From: Trema orientale
Taxonomy: Eukaryota; Streptophyta; Magnoliopsida; Rosales; Cannabaceae
Direction of reading: 5' to 3'
Length of the DNA: 64,000 nucleotides
NCBI GenBank assembly: GCA_002914845.1
Contig: JXTC01000077.1
Span: 478,222 to 542,221 of the forward strand
In this document: positions 24,562 to 34,532 of the stretch, one piece after another
How positions within the stretch are numbered: the stretch's first letter is position 1
Layout: each line of letters begins with the position of its first letter
Notes under the pieces: generated by a model
The model's input: the letters and a program-made list of their open reading frames with translations, nothing else
Database searches by the model: none
Told to the model about the DNA's origin: nothing
Program-made: the position numbers and the translations under genes

Positions 24562-25239
24562 AACATTTTGTCATCATCGTCAAAGACCTCCGACTATAAA
24601 TTCCGCCATAAAACTCCATTGACGAAGCCGTGGTAAGCAAATGGGAGAGCTTTTTCTCAGATCATCGACAGCGATTGCTTTGCCTGGGCATATACAGAGA
24701 ATTGGGAGATAGGCTATGTCACTGCCTGGGGAATTTCAATATACATGGCCTTCCTTAGGTTTTTTTTTTTTTTTAATTAGCAATTCTAGTCAAAATTGAC
24801 ATATTGTTTACTCTGATTACGAATTTGATTAAAGCAATTAATTTTTATTTTTACTGAAATTTTTTGGTAATGAGAAGTGGAAAAGATTTTGTTTGAAATG
24901 CCAATTAATAAGAAGCGGTCGTGAATATTGAAGAAGGGTTCGTGCACTCCAGGGATATGCAAGACTTCAAAAGTATTATGTGAGGAACCCAGATCTTGAT
25001 TTTAGTACCGATCGTATAAATCGTCAAGTGGAATTTTTTTTTTCCCAAAGAAAGGACCATTTTAAGATCGTATAAATATAAACCATTTTTCAATATTTTC
25101 TTCACCAATGATTTACCACCAATAACTTTATTGACTTTTTTTGTTGATATTCTTTTTTTTTTTCCCTTTTTCGGAGTAAATCATCTTACTAACTCTAATT
25201 ATATAACATTTAGGCATTTATTACTATTTTTATTTAAAT
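23517..25239. other. Gene-free stretch
   Basis: AT-rich DNA with a (CT)n run at 24525-24561. A slightly GC-richer patch at about 24600-24750 could be an old exon fragment, but it has no frame longer than about 20 codons and no recognisable domain. Confidence 0.45.
24525..24561. repeat. (CT)n microsatellite
   Basis: Polypyrimidine CT repeat, common in plant 5' leaders, but no gene start follows convincingly. Confidence 0.9.
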
Positions 25240-25590
25240 ATTTATGTAACTAATTGATATACTACTAATTTATTATTTATTTACTGTGATAAATAAATTT
25301 TATACATCAGTAAATGAATTATGTATTATAATAAATGAATGATATATTACGGTAAATGAATTATATGCACCCATAAATTAATTATGTACTATGATTAATA
25401 AATTATATACTCCGGTAAATAAATTATATTACAGTAAATTAATTTTATACTTCAATAAATGAATTATGCATGTCCTATGGTAAATGAGTTATATGCACCT
25501 GTAAATGAATTATGGACTATAATAAATAAATTTTATATATCAGTAAATGAATTATATACTATAGTAAATAAATTATGTATATTAGTAAAT
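25240..25590. repeat. AT-rich degenerate minisatellite, ~21-24 bp unit
   Basis: About fifteen degenerate units of the form RTAAATGAATTATATACTAT follow one another, with variant centres (ACTATA, ACATCA, GCACC). No spacers distinguish units, so it is not CRISPR-like. Confidence 0.7.
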
Positions 25591-25751
25591 TGATTATATA
25601 TATGAATATATCCAATTAACTTACACATGGTTATAACGGTAATTTATAATTATTATACCTTAAAAAGGGATATATTAATCAATAAAATGAAAAAAAGGAT
25701 ATTCATTAACACATAGCCTAAAAATAGGGTACGTGTTGTAGTTTCCTCAAT

Positions 25752-27433
25752 TTATTTTTTGAAAACTTGCAATTTATTTAGAAAAATATCAGTTTTTAAA
25801 GTTTAATTTTGAAAATACAACTTTTAAAATTTATTTAGACAAATACTATTTTTTCTCTCTCTCATGCGCTCTTTCCTTTTTCCCTTGTTGCTCTCCCTTT
25901 TGATTTTCACTCTTAAAAATAGAAAGTACTAGTTATCAAAAATATTTTATTTTATATTTTAATTAACAAAAAGCAAAAACATTAGGTACGTGATAACGAC
26001 ACCAATATTAGTCTATATATACATAAAAGGACGTCCGTGTTATATATTGTGGCTTGGTATGGATAGTCGTACTATTCCATATTGATTGCAATTCTTATTA
26101 TTGGTGTGGTTTTTCGATATTCGATAGTTGACCAATCTTTACCGCGCACAATGTTAGAATGGACTTTGTTTAATATGGGTGGCCAATCTCAAAGTACAGT
26201 GGCCGGAAGTGGTGAGCAATGATGAGTGCAGCTACAATTCTTTACGAAGGTGGCGCCATGCCTGCCAAACAAATAAATTTGACTTGATCGTACAATTATT
26301 AAAGGTAAAATCAATAAATTATTTAGAAAGAAAGTGAAAGTTCACAAGATTTAAAAAAATTTTGAAAAGTGTGCGGCGTATAACCTAGTCTTATTTGGTG
26401 TTTAGCATCCTATGTAAGGCTGGTGGTACGGGTACCTGTCCGTTTCTAATTAAGTAAATCATGCCCATTTGTACATGCACAAACTGGACTCACCAGTGCA
26501 CAAACTGGACTCACCATGATAGACTTATGTATGTAGCCTCATGACCTAGGCGTGAGTACGTACAGATCATTTCAGCTCTCCCAAGGGTGAGAACATTGTT
26601 GTTAATTCATATGTGGGTGACAATCTCCTGGACACAAATTTGTTTATTAGGTGGTGAGCACCCTTTGAATGTGGTCACCTAGTGTATAATCTTGGTCGCC
26701 ACTTTTATTCACATGGTGAACACCATCTGATGTTATCCATGAATAAATCAATTTTAATAGGTGTTGTTCAGTGTTTGGGTTTGTCAGAGTACTTCTTGTG
26801 CATGGGTTTGTCGGACTAAATTTCCTTTACAGCTCCATCGTCGTGTATTCTCAGTATTGAGTGGAAAATTTATCAACACTTTAAGAAAGTCAATTTCAGT
26901 TCATCAATTTTTTGCGCGAAAATTATTAATCACTGATGATGAAAGCACCTGAAAAAGAAATAATTAACTAACATTATATTAGGAAATCAACTTCACCCAA
27001 GTACTTAGCGAAGTAAACAAACTGAAACGAAATCATACAAAGCGGTATTCATGGCTTTGATGGATCGGTTCCATACAATTATTAACTTCTGCGAAACGAA
27101 ATCACACAAGGTGATGTACATATTAACACACTTTGATCGATCTATTTCCATTATTTGTGTGAACATATAAACACAGTTTGATCGATCTATTTCCATTATT
27201 TTTGTACAAACCCCCGTGCTCTGATTTACCACACCAACCAGCTATTTTAATGTTTACTGGTTATTTTTAAATCAAAACCAGCTAAAAGCGATAGGACTCC
27301 CAACAACGTGTTTCCCATCCGACCATTCCAGACGAGCAAACTCAGTAGTAGACCAAGGCATAGACCCTGCAGTAAACGTAACAGCGTAAGTCCGCTTCTC
27401 ATATGGCTTCGTGAAAGTCAACGTTAATGGTTT
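25752..27433. repeat. Segmental duplication, copy A (3' flank and end of the subtilase gene)
   Basis: From the left end of repeat C through 27433, blocks of this region recur in order at 47533-64000. Examples are the GGACGTCCGTGTT block at 26030/52070, GTGAAAGTTC at 26335/55007, GGTGGTGAGCACCC at 26651/59522, GTGCATGGGTTTGT at 26799/60861, and the gene end at 27272/63839. This copy keeps the spacer compact, at about 1.5 kb. It carries a private 21-bp duplication near 26477-26517. Confidence 0.9.
27023..27205. repeat. Short direct repeats just downstream of the subtilase gene
   Basis: TTTGATCGATCTATTTCCAT followed by TATT occurs at 27132 and again at 27177, a 45-bp period. A more diverged unit containing GAAACGAAATCAYACAA lies at 27025 and 27093. 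The duplicated copy near 63740-63790 has only one TCGATCTATTTCC unit. These lie in the presumed 3' flank or 3' UTR. Confidence 0.6.
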
Positions 27434-29596
27434 GACCGAGATCTTGACCAACTCAACCTTCGACACTGAGACTTTGTACGTTGCCGGGCTACTTCCAACA
27501 TTTGTCACAGTTCTGGTGTATGTAATGGTAGATATCTTATCATCTCCGCCATCTTCATCGGATGCTGCATCGAAGGCAACCGAAAAAGAAGGGTAGTTAA
27601 GATCTCCGAAACTGTATTTCTTCTTCCCTTTGTTGCAGTCGAAGTCTCTCCTAGTCACAGTCTTAATCTGCTTCCTAGTGTAGTTTGAGGCACAGAGGAA
27701 CCTTATGTAGTCTTCTACGGAAGCATCGTAGACGAGTCCCGGATGGAGGGCTGCCACGGGATCCACGTGTCCAGCCCCATAATCAAACGGCGTCGCTGGA
27801 CTTGCGGTGACGGCGTCTTGTATGGTTTCACCGTTTTTGTAAGTGGAGTAGGCGGTGGTCATGAGGGCCGATCTAATAGCAGCAGGGCTCCATCTTGGGT
27901 GGACAGATTTGATCAGGGCAGCTAGCCCACTGACGTGAGGGCAAGCCATGGACGTACCCGATATGATGTTGAAGTTGACCCGCTTCTTGTCCGCGCGCAA
28001 TTTGGTTGGCCCAACTGCACCGGTCCACGCAGCTAGGATATTTACTCCTGGGGCTATTACGTCCGGTTTGAGCAGTTCGAATGTGGCTCCATTTGGACCT
28101 CGGGAGCTGAAAGCTGCAACTCTGGGTGAAGGTTGAACGCCTAATTTCATGCCTTTCTGGATGATTGTGGCCGTTGGATTAGCTACTGATTCAAGATAAG
28201 CCTTTATCTTCACACCTTGTTCTCGACTAACAGTCACTGTAGGCACGAAATGCGCATCTGTATTACCATCCCCGTGTGAAAAATCTTTATAGTTAATTAA
28301 GATCGTCCCAACGCCGCCAGCGTCTTTCACCACTAGACTTTTCTCGGGGTTCGCGTTTTCCCCCAGATTGCATATCACTATTTTTCCCGAAACCTCTTTT
28401 GGGATTAAAGAGCCTGGCAGACAATAAAGACTGTCCGTGGAGTTCTTACTACTCCCATAAACAATCGGAACTAAGTTATCGGTTAAAGGTTTCCCGACGT
28501 AGAGGCCCGAGTCACCTTTGAAATTTTTGCCGTTTCCGAGTTTGAGGTAAGCCGGGAAATCGCGGTCGATTGTCCCAGCACCGACAGTGATCATCCAAGG
28601 CGCTACGTTCGACACGCTTGCCTCACGTGGCCCCGCGTTTCCGGCAGCTGCCGATACTAGGATTCCACGCTCGGTCGCGGCGAAAGCGGGGATGGCGATG
28701 GTGTCCTCGAAGTAATCGGGTGAACCGCCGCTTGTAGGACCTAAAGACAAGGACAGAATGTGGACCCCATCGTCGATGGCCTTATCTATGGCGGCTAAAA
28801 GGTCGCAGCCGAAACTGCCGCCTTTCCAGAGAACCTTGTAAGTAGCAACCCGGGCAGTGTGAGCAATCCCTCTCGCCGTCCCGTAAGCGTAGCCCAAGAA
28901 GTTGGCACCCGATACAGCCGAACCAGCTGCGGTTGAGGAGGTGTGAGTTCCATGACCTTCGTCGTCTCTCGGTGATTTCGATTCGGATTTCTCGTCAATA
29001 GGATGGCCCATCGCGTGTTCGTAGCCTTTATAGAAAAACCTGGCCCCAATCAGTTTTCTGTTGCAGCTGGACGAGTTGAAGTTATGGCCCACCTCGCATT
29101 TGCCTTTCCAACCTCTCGGTATTGGCCCGAGGCCTCTGTCGTGGTAGCTTGGGCTCTCCGGCCATACGCCAGTGTCCAGAACACCAATCACCAAATCACT
29201 CAATATCTTTGATCCAGGTAAAAACGGCGCCGTATTCTCCAGCCCAAGGAACTCGGGGGTCCTTGTTGTCAGCGCCTCATATCTCATTTCGGGTATAACA
29301 GAGAGCACGCCTGGCCGCCTTTTCAGCAACTCTGCTTCTTTCTCACTCAGCCTCGTGGCGAAGCCGTGAATGGCGTGGTTGTACGTATAAAACATGTTGG
29401 CTGATTCAGATACCGCTTTCAAAGAGGACTCATACCAATTGAAATGATCGTCGAAAGCTGCTGGCTTGCTGGACTTGTCCATGTGGACAATGTAAGTCCT
29501 CTTTTGTGTTTCCTCCTCCGCTGCAGCCACGTGCAAATTTTGGGAGATAGTAAGAAGTAGAGCTGTTTGTAAAACAAGGAGAATCAGTGTCTTCAT
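27272..29596 (-). CDS. Subtilisin-like serine protease (plant SBT family), complete, single exon
   Basis: The protein has 774 residues, the usual size for plant subtilases. In order it has a signal peptide (about 1-25, hydrophobic, ending AAA), an I9 inhibitor propeptide (about 33-110, TYIVHMDKS), and an S8 catalytic domain starting TTRTPEFLGL. The active residues are Asp141 (VLDTGVWPE), His215 (GHGTHTSS), oxyanion Asn320 (AAAGNAGP) and Ser549 (GTSMACPH). A protease-associated insert lies at about 365-470 and a C-terminal Fn3-like domain at about 667-771. It should be exported, self-cleave its propeptide and act on proteins in the cell wall or apoplast. The start is the only Met giving a signal peptide. 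The lack of introns fits the SBT1-like (ARA12/SBT1.7-type) group, but the exact subgroup and substrate are not visible. A TATA-like site lies about 70 bp upstream. Nothing looks broken, and a duplicate begins at the right edge of the window. Confidence 0.95.
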   Translation of the reverse strand: MKTLILLVLQTALLLTISQNLHVAAAEEETQKRTYIVHMDKSSKPAAFDDHFNWYESSLKAVSESANMFYTYNHAIHGFATRLSEKEAELLKRRPGVLSVIPEMRYEALTTRTPEFLGLENTAPFLPGSKILSDLVIGVLDTGVWPESPSYHDRGLGPIPRGWKGKCEVGHNFNSSSCNRKLIGARFFYKGYEHAMGHPIDEKSESKSPRDDEGHGTHTSSTAAGSAVSGANFLGYAYGTARGIAHTARVATYKVLWKGGSFGCDLLAAIDKAIDDGVHILSLSLGPTSGGSPDYFEDTIAIPAFAATERGILVSAAAGNAGPREASVSNVAPWMITVGAGTIDRDFPAYLKLGNGKNFKGDSGLYVGKPLTDNLVPIVYGSSKNSTDSLYCLPGSLIPKEVSGKIVICNLGENANPEKSLVVKDAGGVGTILINYKDFSHGDGNTDAHFVPTVTVSREQGVKIKAYLESVANPTATIIQKGMKLGVQPSPRVAAFSSRGPNGATFELLKPDVIAPGVNILAAWTGAVGPTKLRADKKRVNFNIISGTSMACPHVSGLAALIKSVHPRWSPAAIRSALMTTAYSTYKNGETIQDAVTASPATPFDYGAGHVDPVAALHPGLVYDASVEDYIRFLCASNYTRKQIKTVTRRDFDCNKGKKKYSFGDLNYPSFSVAFDAASDEDGGDDKISTITYTRTVTNVGSSPATYKVSVSKVELVKISVKPLTLTFTKPYEKRTYAVTFTAGSMPWSTTEFARLEWSDGKHVVGSPIAFSWF

Positions 29597-29665
29597 GTTT
29601 CAAAGCTGTAAATTAAGGCTAGTCGAAATGGTGGAGATAGATTCAGCTGGCATTCAAAATGTTAG

Positions 29666-29673
29666 CTATATAG
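29666..29673 (-). promoter_or_regulatory. TATA-like box of the subtilase gene
   Basis: CTATATAG lies about 70 bp upstream of the start codon, at a normal distance for a short 5' leader. Position and composition are the only evidence. Confidence 0.5.
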
Positions 29674-29827
29674 ATTGATGCCAATTCCGAAGTTTTTTGT
29701 GCCAGAATCCATTAAAGTGATAGTATGGTAAGGTGGGGACTGCATGTTTTGGATCTTTTTTACATGTTAGAAGCAATAATAAAAAAAGCAGCATCACGGA
29801 TTTCAAAAAAAAAAAAAGAGAGCAGCA

Positions 29828-29955
29828 AGCATCTCTCCACAGTTGTGCTGTGGGATCCACCCAGTCGTGCACGTACATCACATGTTCTAAGCAGCATCTC
29901 TCCACAGTTGCTGCGGGATACACCCAGACCCAGTCTTGCACCTAAATCACATGTT
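29828..29955. repeat. 65-bp direct repeat in the subtilase promoter region
   Basis: Two units begin AGCATCTCTCCACAGTTG at 29828 and 29893 and end near ATCACATGTT. They lie about 230-360 bp upstream of the start codon, so any factor sites inside them are doubled. The short frames here (29666-29964) follow the repeat and are not genes. Confidence 0.75.
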
Positions 29956-29996
29956 TACTATTGATGCAATGGGCGCCTAAGATATTCTGGTGGTAA

Positions 29997-30378
29997 TAGA
30001 GGTGACACTATAGGTCATGACACGATAACACGACTCGAAATTCGCACGATTAATTGAACCTATTTGACACGAAATTGATTCGAATTGACACGATTAAGTA
30101 ATTTTTTAATAAATTATATTAAATAATTATTTTTAAAAAAATATTTTTTCATGAATTTCTTGTAAATAAAATAAAAAACATAAAACTAATGAATTAATTT
30201 CTCTTACTATAGTAAAACTTAATTAAAAAAATCGAGTAAACTAATAATTATACTATTTATATATGTTTTGACCCATCAATCTGCACGTCGTTTTCATTAA
30301 ATAGGTGCATGTGGGTTAACCTGTTAACGACACGATTTAATTAGGTTAAACACGACACGACACAGATTGCCACTCCTA
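29997..30378. mobile_element. hAT-type MITE upstream of the subtilase gene
   Basis: A 382-bp non-coding element with inverted ends TAGAGGTGACACTATAGG and the reverse complement of TGCCACTCCTA. It is flanked by the perfect 8-bp duplication GGTGGTAA (29989-29996 and 30379-30386), the hAT hallmark. Both subterminal regions are full of ACACGAC/CACGA motifs, shared with the element at 45928-46455. Its edge is about 400 bp from the subtilase start, within promoter range. Confidence 0.85.
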
Positions 30379-30386
30379 GGTGGTAA

Positions 30387-31779
30387 TAACTAATTTTTTG
30401 TGGGATTTAGTGTATGAACCTTATGATGTCCTAGCGTTACTTCCTTATTATTTTATCAATATAATAGTGCCAATTGACTTGACAGTTTAATTATTGTCTT
30501 TTGATATTAGTGAAATGTATCGTTTTTTAAAAATAAATTTAGTAGTACTCATAATACAAAGGGTTTTAGGCATCTTAATTATGTTGGAGTTAATTGTAAA
30601 AAAAAATTGACTTAGGGATTATTTTGCCAATCTGCAAATATGGACAAAACATGCCAAAAATCCGAAAACAAAAACAATAACTAATGATCATCTATCAATT
30701 CAGCAAGTATATATTGAAATTGTTATGAGTTATATGCTTAGTTTTATTCAATTCTTACACTAACTAACAGCTAGCTAAAGATCTTCCAATCTCTCTTAAT
30801 TATCTATCTCCGCTTCCTTAGTTTTGTAATTTTACTTTACAAGTATTTTTTTTTTTTATTAAAGTGCTTGTCACTTTTGTAAGCTTTAACGACTAGTAAT
30901 CATTCATTTGGGAACCAAAAAAAAAAAAAAAAGGCAGTAACCATTTTCGACCTTTTTTTATTAATAAGCCTCCAATAGACGCGGAAAATGTTAGACCAAT
31001 ACCACTTATTTTGAGCCGATTACATATGTATAACAATTATTTTCTTTGCTATGCAATATATATATATAGCACTTTTTCGTTTCAAAAAAATCTGTTTTCT
31101 TGGTCATTTATTCAATCCAAATTAAGTTGAAATTAGCAATTAGATGGTATTTGACTACTGTATCAATATGCAATCAAAATCACAGCTGCAAATCCGCGGC
31201 AAAATGAGGGGTGCTACAGTGCGATGCCATTTCTGCTTGGTACTGTAGCAAATGGCACACAATGCTATTTTGCTCTTTTTTTTTTTCTTTTATATTTTTT
31301 TGTTCAACTTCCAAAAATGTAGTACCTTTTTAAATTTCTAATTCTACATATATCCTTGGTCAAAGTTGCTACATTTAAATTGTGTTAATTATTATAAATG
31401 ATTTTATATTAATTGTTAAGTTAATTTAAATAAAGGTTAATTAATTTAATAGTTTCAATTTGATTATAAAAAATGTTACATGTTTAGAAATAATTAAAAC
31501 TGTGTATGCTTAACAATTAATAAAATAATAAACACTCAATTAAATTTAACAAAAAAAACTTTCATTGCAACATAGTAGATAAAAGTTTAAAATTGATGAA
31601 CATGAAATTAAAAATACACAGAGTTAAAAAGAAAAAAAAAACACAATATATGTTAAATAAAAAGTGGCTAATACAATATAACCTGATTTAGTATGGGGGG
31701 GAGATTATCCCCAAAATCTCCAAGATTAGTGAAAAATTACCCAAATAAATTAGAGGTATTTTGAGATCATTCTTCTTAT
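30387..31779. other. Gene-free stretch
   Basis: AT-rich DNA with A/T runs. A GC-richer patch at about 31190-31260 contains GTGCTACAGTG and TACTGTAGCA in inverted order, perhaps a MITE relic. No gene seen. Confidence 0.4.
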
Positions 31780-33365
31780 TGTTGAGCTCTTCTAGTTCAA
31801 ATTAATGAAGTCTTCTCCCAAGTGCAGGAGTGTCAAAGTAATAAATTACTCGATAAGACCGCGGTCAATCCGCATGAAGGTTAGTGAATAAGACAAGAAC
31901 AATATTACAAAAAATAATGGGAGAAATTATATTATATGATGATTATAACAATATAAAACAAAGTGACAGAAATATAATGATATGAAGTTGCAAAATTAAA
32001 CACTTACTAAGATTATGGGATCTATTCTTGGGTACATCAAATAAGTATAATCTAAGCTCTTTTATCACTCAATTTGAATCCACACACAACGGAGATTCCA
32101 ATCGGAGGATTTATCATTAAAGATCCATTATTACTTATTTATATGGTTAGATTAGTTTTCTTAATTACCTTCTTTGATAAGGCCAATACTTGCAAATGTG
32201 GTCAAACATTCATGGTACCACCTTATGTCCACAACAAATCAAAATCTCTTCTTAGTACAACCGGTACAAAAAGAATTAAGTATTTGTGGTGCCAAAGGTT
32301 GATTCCAATAAATTAAAACCCACCACTTAACAAGGAGGGTATTAAGATTGATTAAGAAAATTAAGTAGCACAAGTGTAATAGTGATTAAAGGATATAAAC
32401 AATGAGGTCCACTTAGAGTTTAGATTATACCTATTTTTTCCCCCAAGAGATTCATCCTTTTACCTTCGCAACATACAAGATTAAATAAACATGACGAAGA
32501 AGGACAACAAGTATGAACATAGCTTTAAACACAAAACTCTAACTATTTTGAAGGCAAAGCAAGATTATAACATATGAATAACAAAAGGAGAACAAAAGAG
32601 AGTGATCTTAATCTCAAACCAAGATGCCTCCTAAGCCTAGCTTAAGCATCTATTTATAGAAAAATTTGGAGACACAAAGTCAAAATTTGTAGGCTAAGGA
32701 TAAGTGCAAGTTAGTACTTTGTTTTGGCAGATTCTATCCCTTCCAAATATGCATCGGGAACTCTATGAATTTGAACAGAAAAGGTCTTGATCAAAGAAAA
32801 GAAAATGAAGTATTATCTCTTAAGAGTTGTATTCCACCAAAATTATATCCACTATAGCCGTATTTCTTGACTTTGAGCAGAAATGGTAAAGATAGTTTCT
32901 GCTGAGTCAAAATTAGTTGCTGATCTTATCATCTAGAAAAATCCGATATTTTCACCTAGATTTTGGCTTCTTTGGAATTTTCTCAAAGAACAAGAAGCAT
33001 CAAGAAGCACTCAATTGGAGATTGTATTGAGGCTAGAATGGGCCAAAATTACAGGGTATCGGGCTGAGCTTTAATGCGGTCCAATTTGCAATGTTGTCCT
33101 TTTGAAAACCATTTTGAAATAATTTGTGCAGATCTTTTAAATTAGATTTAGTGAGGAATTGAGTCCAAAATCAATGGGTTCAAGAATTTGATCAATCTCC
33201 TATGTAGTTTAGAATCTGTGCCCATTTTACAAAACCTATGCAGAATCTAACATTTAGCACAAATTAAGGTTAATTCTTATTTTTATGCCTATATCTACAA
33301 AAGTGCTTTAGATTAGGGAATTTAATGAAACTCTAAGTGTATAATGATGATATAATTCCATAACA
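31780..33365 (-). mobile_element. Decayed LTR of Ty3 (Tat-like?) type
   Basis: On the minus strand the unit starts TGTTATGG and ends GAGCTCAACA. It contains a TATA-like CTATAAATAG (near 32650) and, near its end, TTATTACTTTGACACTCCTG, a segment resembling the end of the LTR at 47780-51878. The ends are plausible, but I found no matching 5-bp duplication, so the limits are provisional. No coding part is attached. The frame at 32074-32316 is inside it and is not a gene. Confidence 0.45.
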
Positions 33366-34350
33366 AATGTACAGAATTAGATGTTCATCAAACTCATATC
33401 CTCACATCACGAACTAGAGTAACTCGTACTACGTGTACTAAGTACTCTCTGCCTGATACATATCCCAGAAAACCAGAGGGACACCCATATATCTATGCCT
33501 ACTGAATCAGAGGAATAACTAAATGTGTAAGCCTACCGAGTGGGGGTAATCAAAAGACCCCGCACGGGTTTACTGGCTCTCACCGAGGGCGGGGATACTA
33601 GCCCCCCATTAAACACTGCGATGCCTAAGATGTATCTCATGTGTGATCTTATGGTATGTACAATATTTAATAGTTCACAATAACCATGCATCAAGGAATT
33701 AATCGAATCATGCTTTAAAATCCCACTTGGTATTATTCTGGAACTTATTGTAACATGGGCAGCACATCATTATATTAGCTTATAATCTCAATTTAAAAAT
33801 ATGTATAAAAATTCACACCGTCCAATCCCAATATAATCCAATATATTTCCATAATTTATTAAATCATCGCGTAAACCACGATTTTTCATAAATTAATTAT
33901 AATGTAATTATAAATCAAAACAAGTATAAAATCAGGTAATTGAACCCCTACCTCGAGATGATAGCTATATCATACTAACAACATTCGAAAAATCTCCCGT
34001 TAGTTGTTTGGTCAGACGATCGTTTCGAGATTTCAGTAAGCTCACTTTGAAAAGTGACTTCTCTAACAGAGCCTCAAAATGAGAAATGGAAGTCACTGTT
34101 TAATTCCTAATGCCCAAAAATGGTGGTCATCATTTAATTTCTAACGCCCAACATAGCTAGGTTAGACATATAATTTGTCAAATTTAGGTTCCAGACCGAG
34201 ACCTGGTCCGTGACACACAAAATGGCACTATTCATGAGCCTTAGAATTCGTGCCACTTTGAAACATATTGATGTTATATGACAAAACTCATTTTTTGACT
34301 TCACTAAATCCAAATTTGAAGTCGAAACTTTATTTCGAGGTTGATACGAA
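33366..34350. other. Gene-free stretch, probably old repeat DNA
   Basis: Mixed composition. A GC-richer patch at 33530-33620 contains CGCACGGGTTTACTGGCTCT and a GGCGGGG run, resembling the style of long gypsy LTRs in this window. No ends or frames could be fixed. Confidence 0.35.
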
Positions 34351-34357
34351 TGATGAA

Positions 34358-34532
34358 ATTGTATTTCTGATAATTCATCAAAAGTTGTTTCCTACCTTAT
34401 TTTCAATGGAAGAATAGATTTCATGGTTGATGCCGAGTTTCCTTTCGATAATCTTATGACTTTGCAATCTCAAGATTTTATTGATCTCAGAAGGCTTGCA
34501 AGATATTCCAGTCATTGTGACAACTTTAGCCG
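34358..34532 (+). other. Exon-like open segment, unrecognised
   Basis: An open stretch of about 57 codons with coding-like residue mix (containing FMVDAEFPFDNLMTLQSQDF) ends at a GT donor-like site (AGCCGGTAATT). The antisense strand is open too, so the direction is not certain. I recognise no family. It may be a relic exon of a lost gene. Confidence 0.2.

Noticed and set aside
25240-25590. CRISPR-like regular repetition
   Set aside because: Units are contiguous and degenerate, with no unique spacers, and the genome is eukaryotic.
27411-29369. Several plus-strand and one minus-strand out-of-frame open stretches within the subtilase gene
   Set aside because: Shadows of a GC-richer coding region; no independent domains.
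31775-33370. 5-bp target duplication for the decayed LTR
   Set aside because: Flanks CTTAT and AATGT do not match, so the limits stay provisional.
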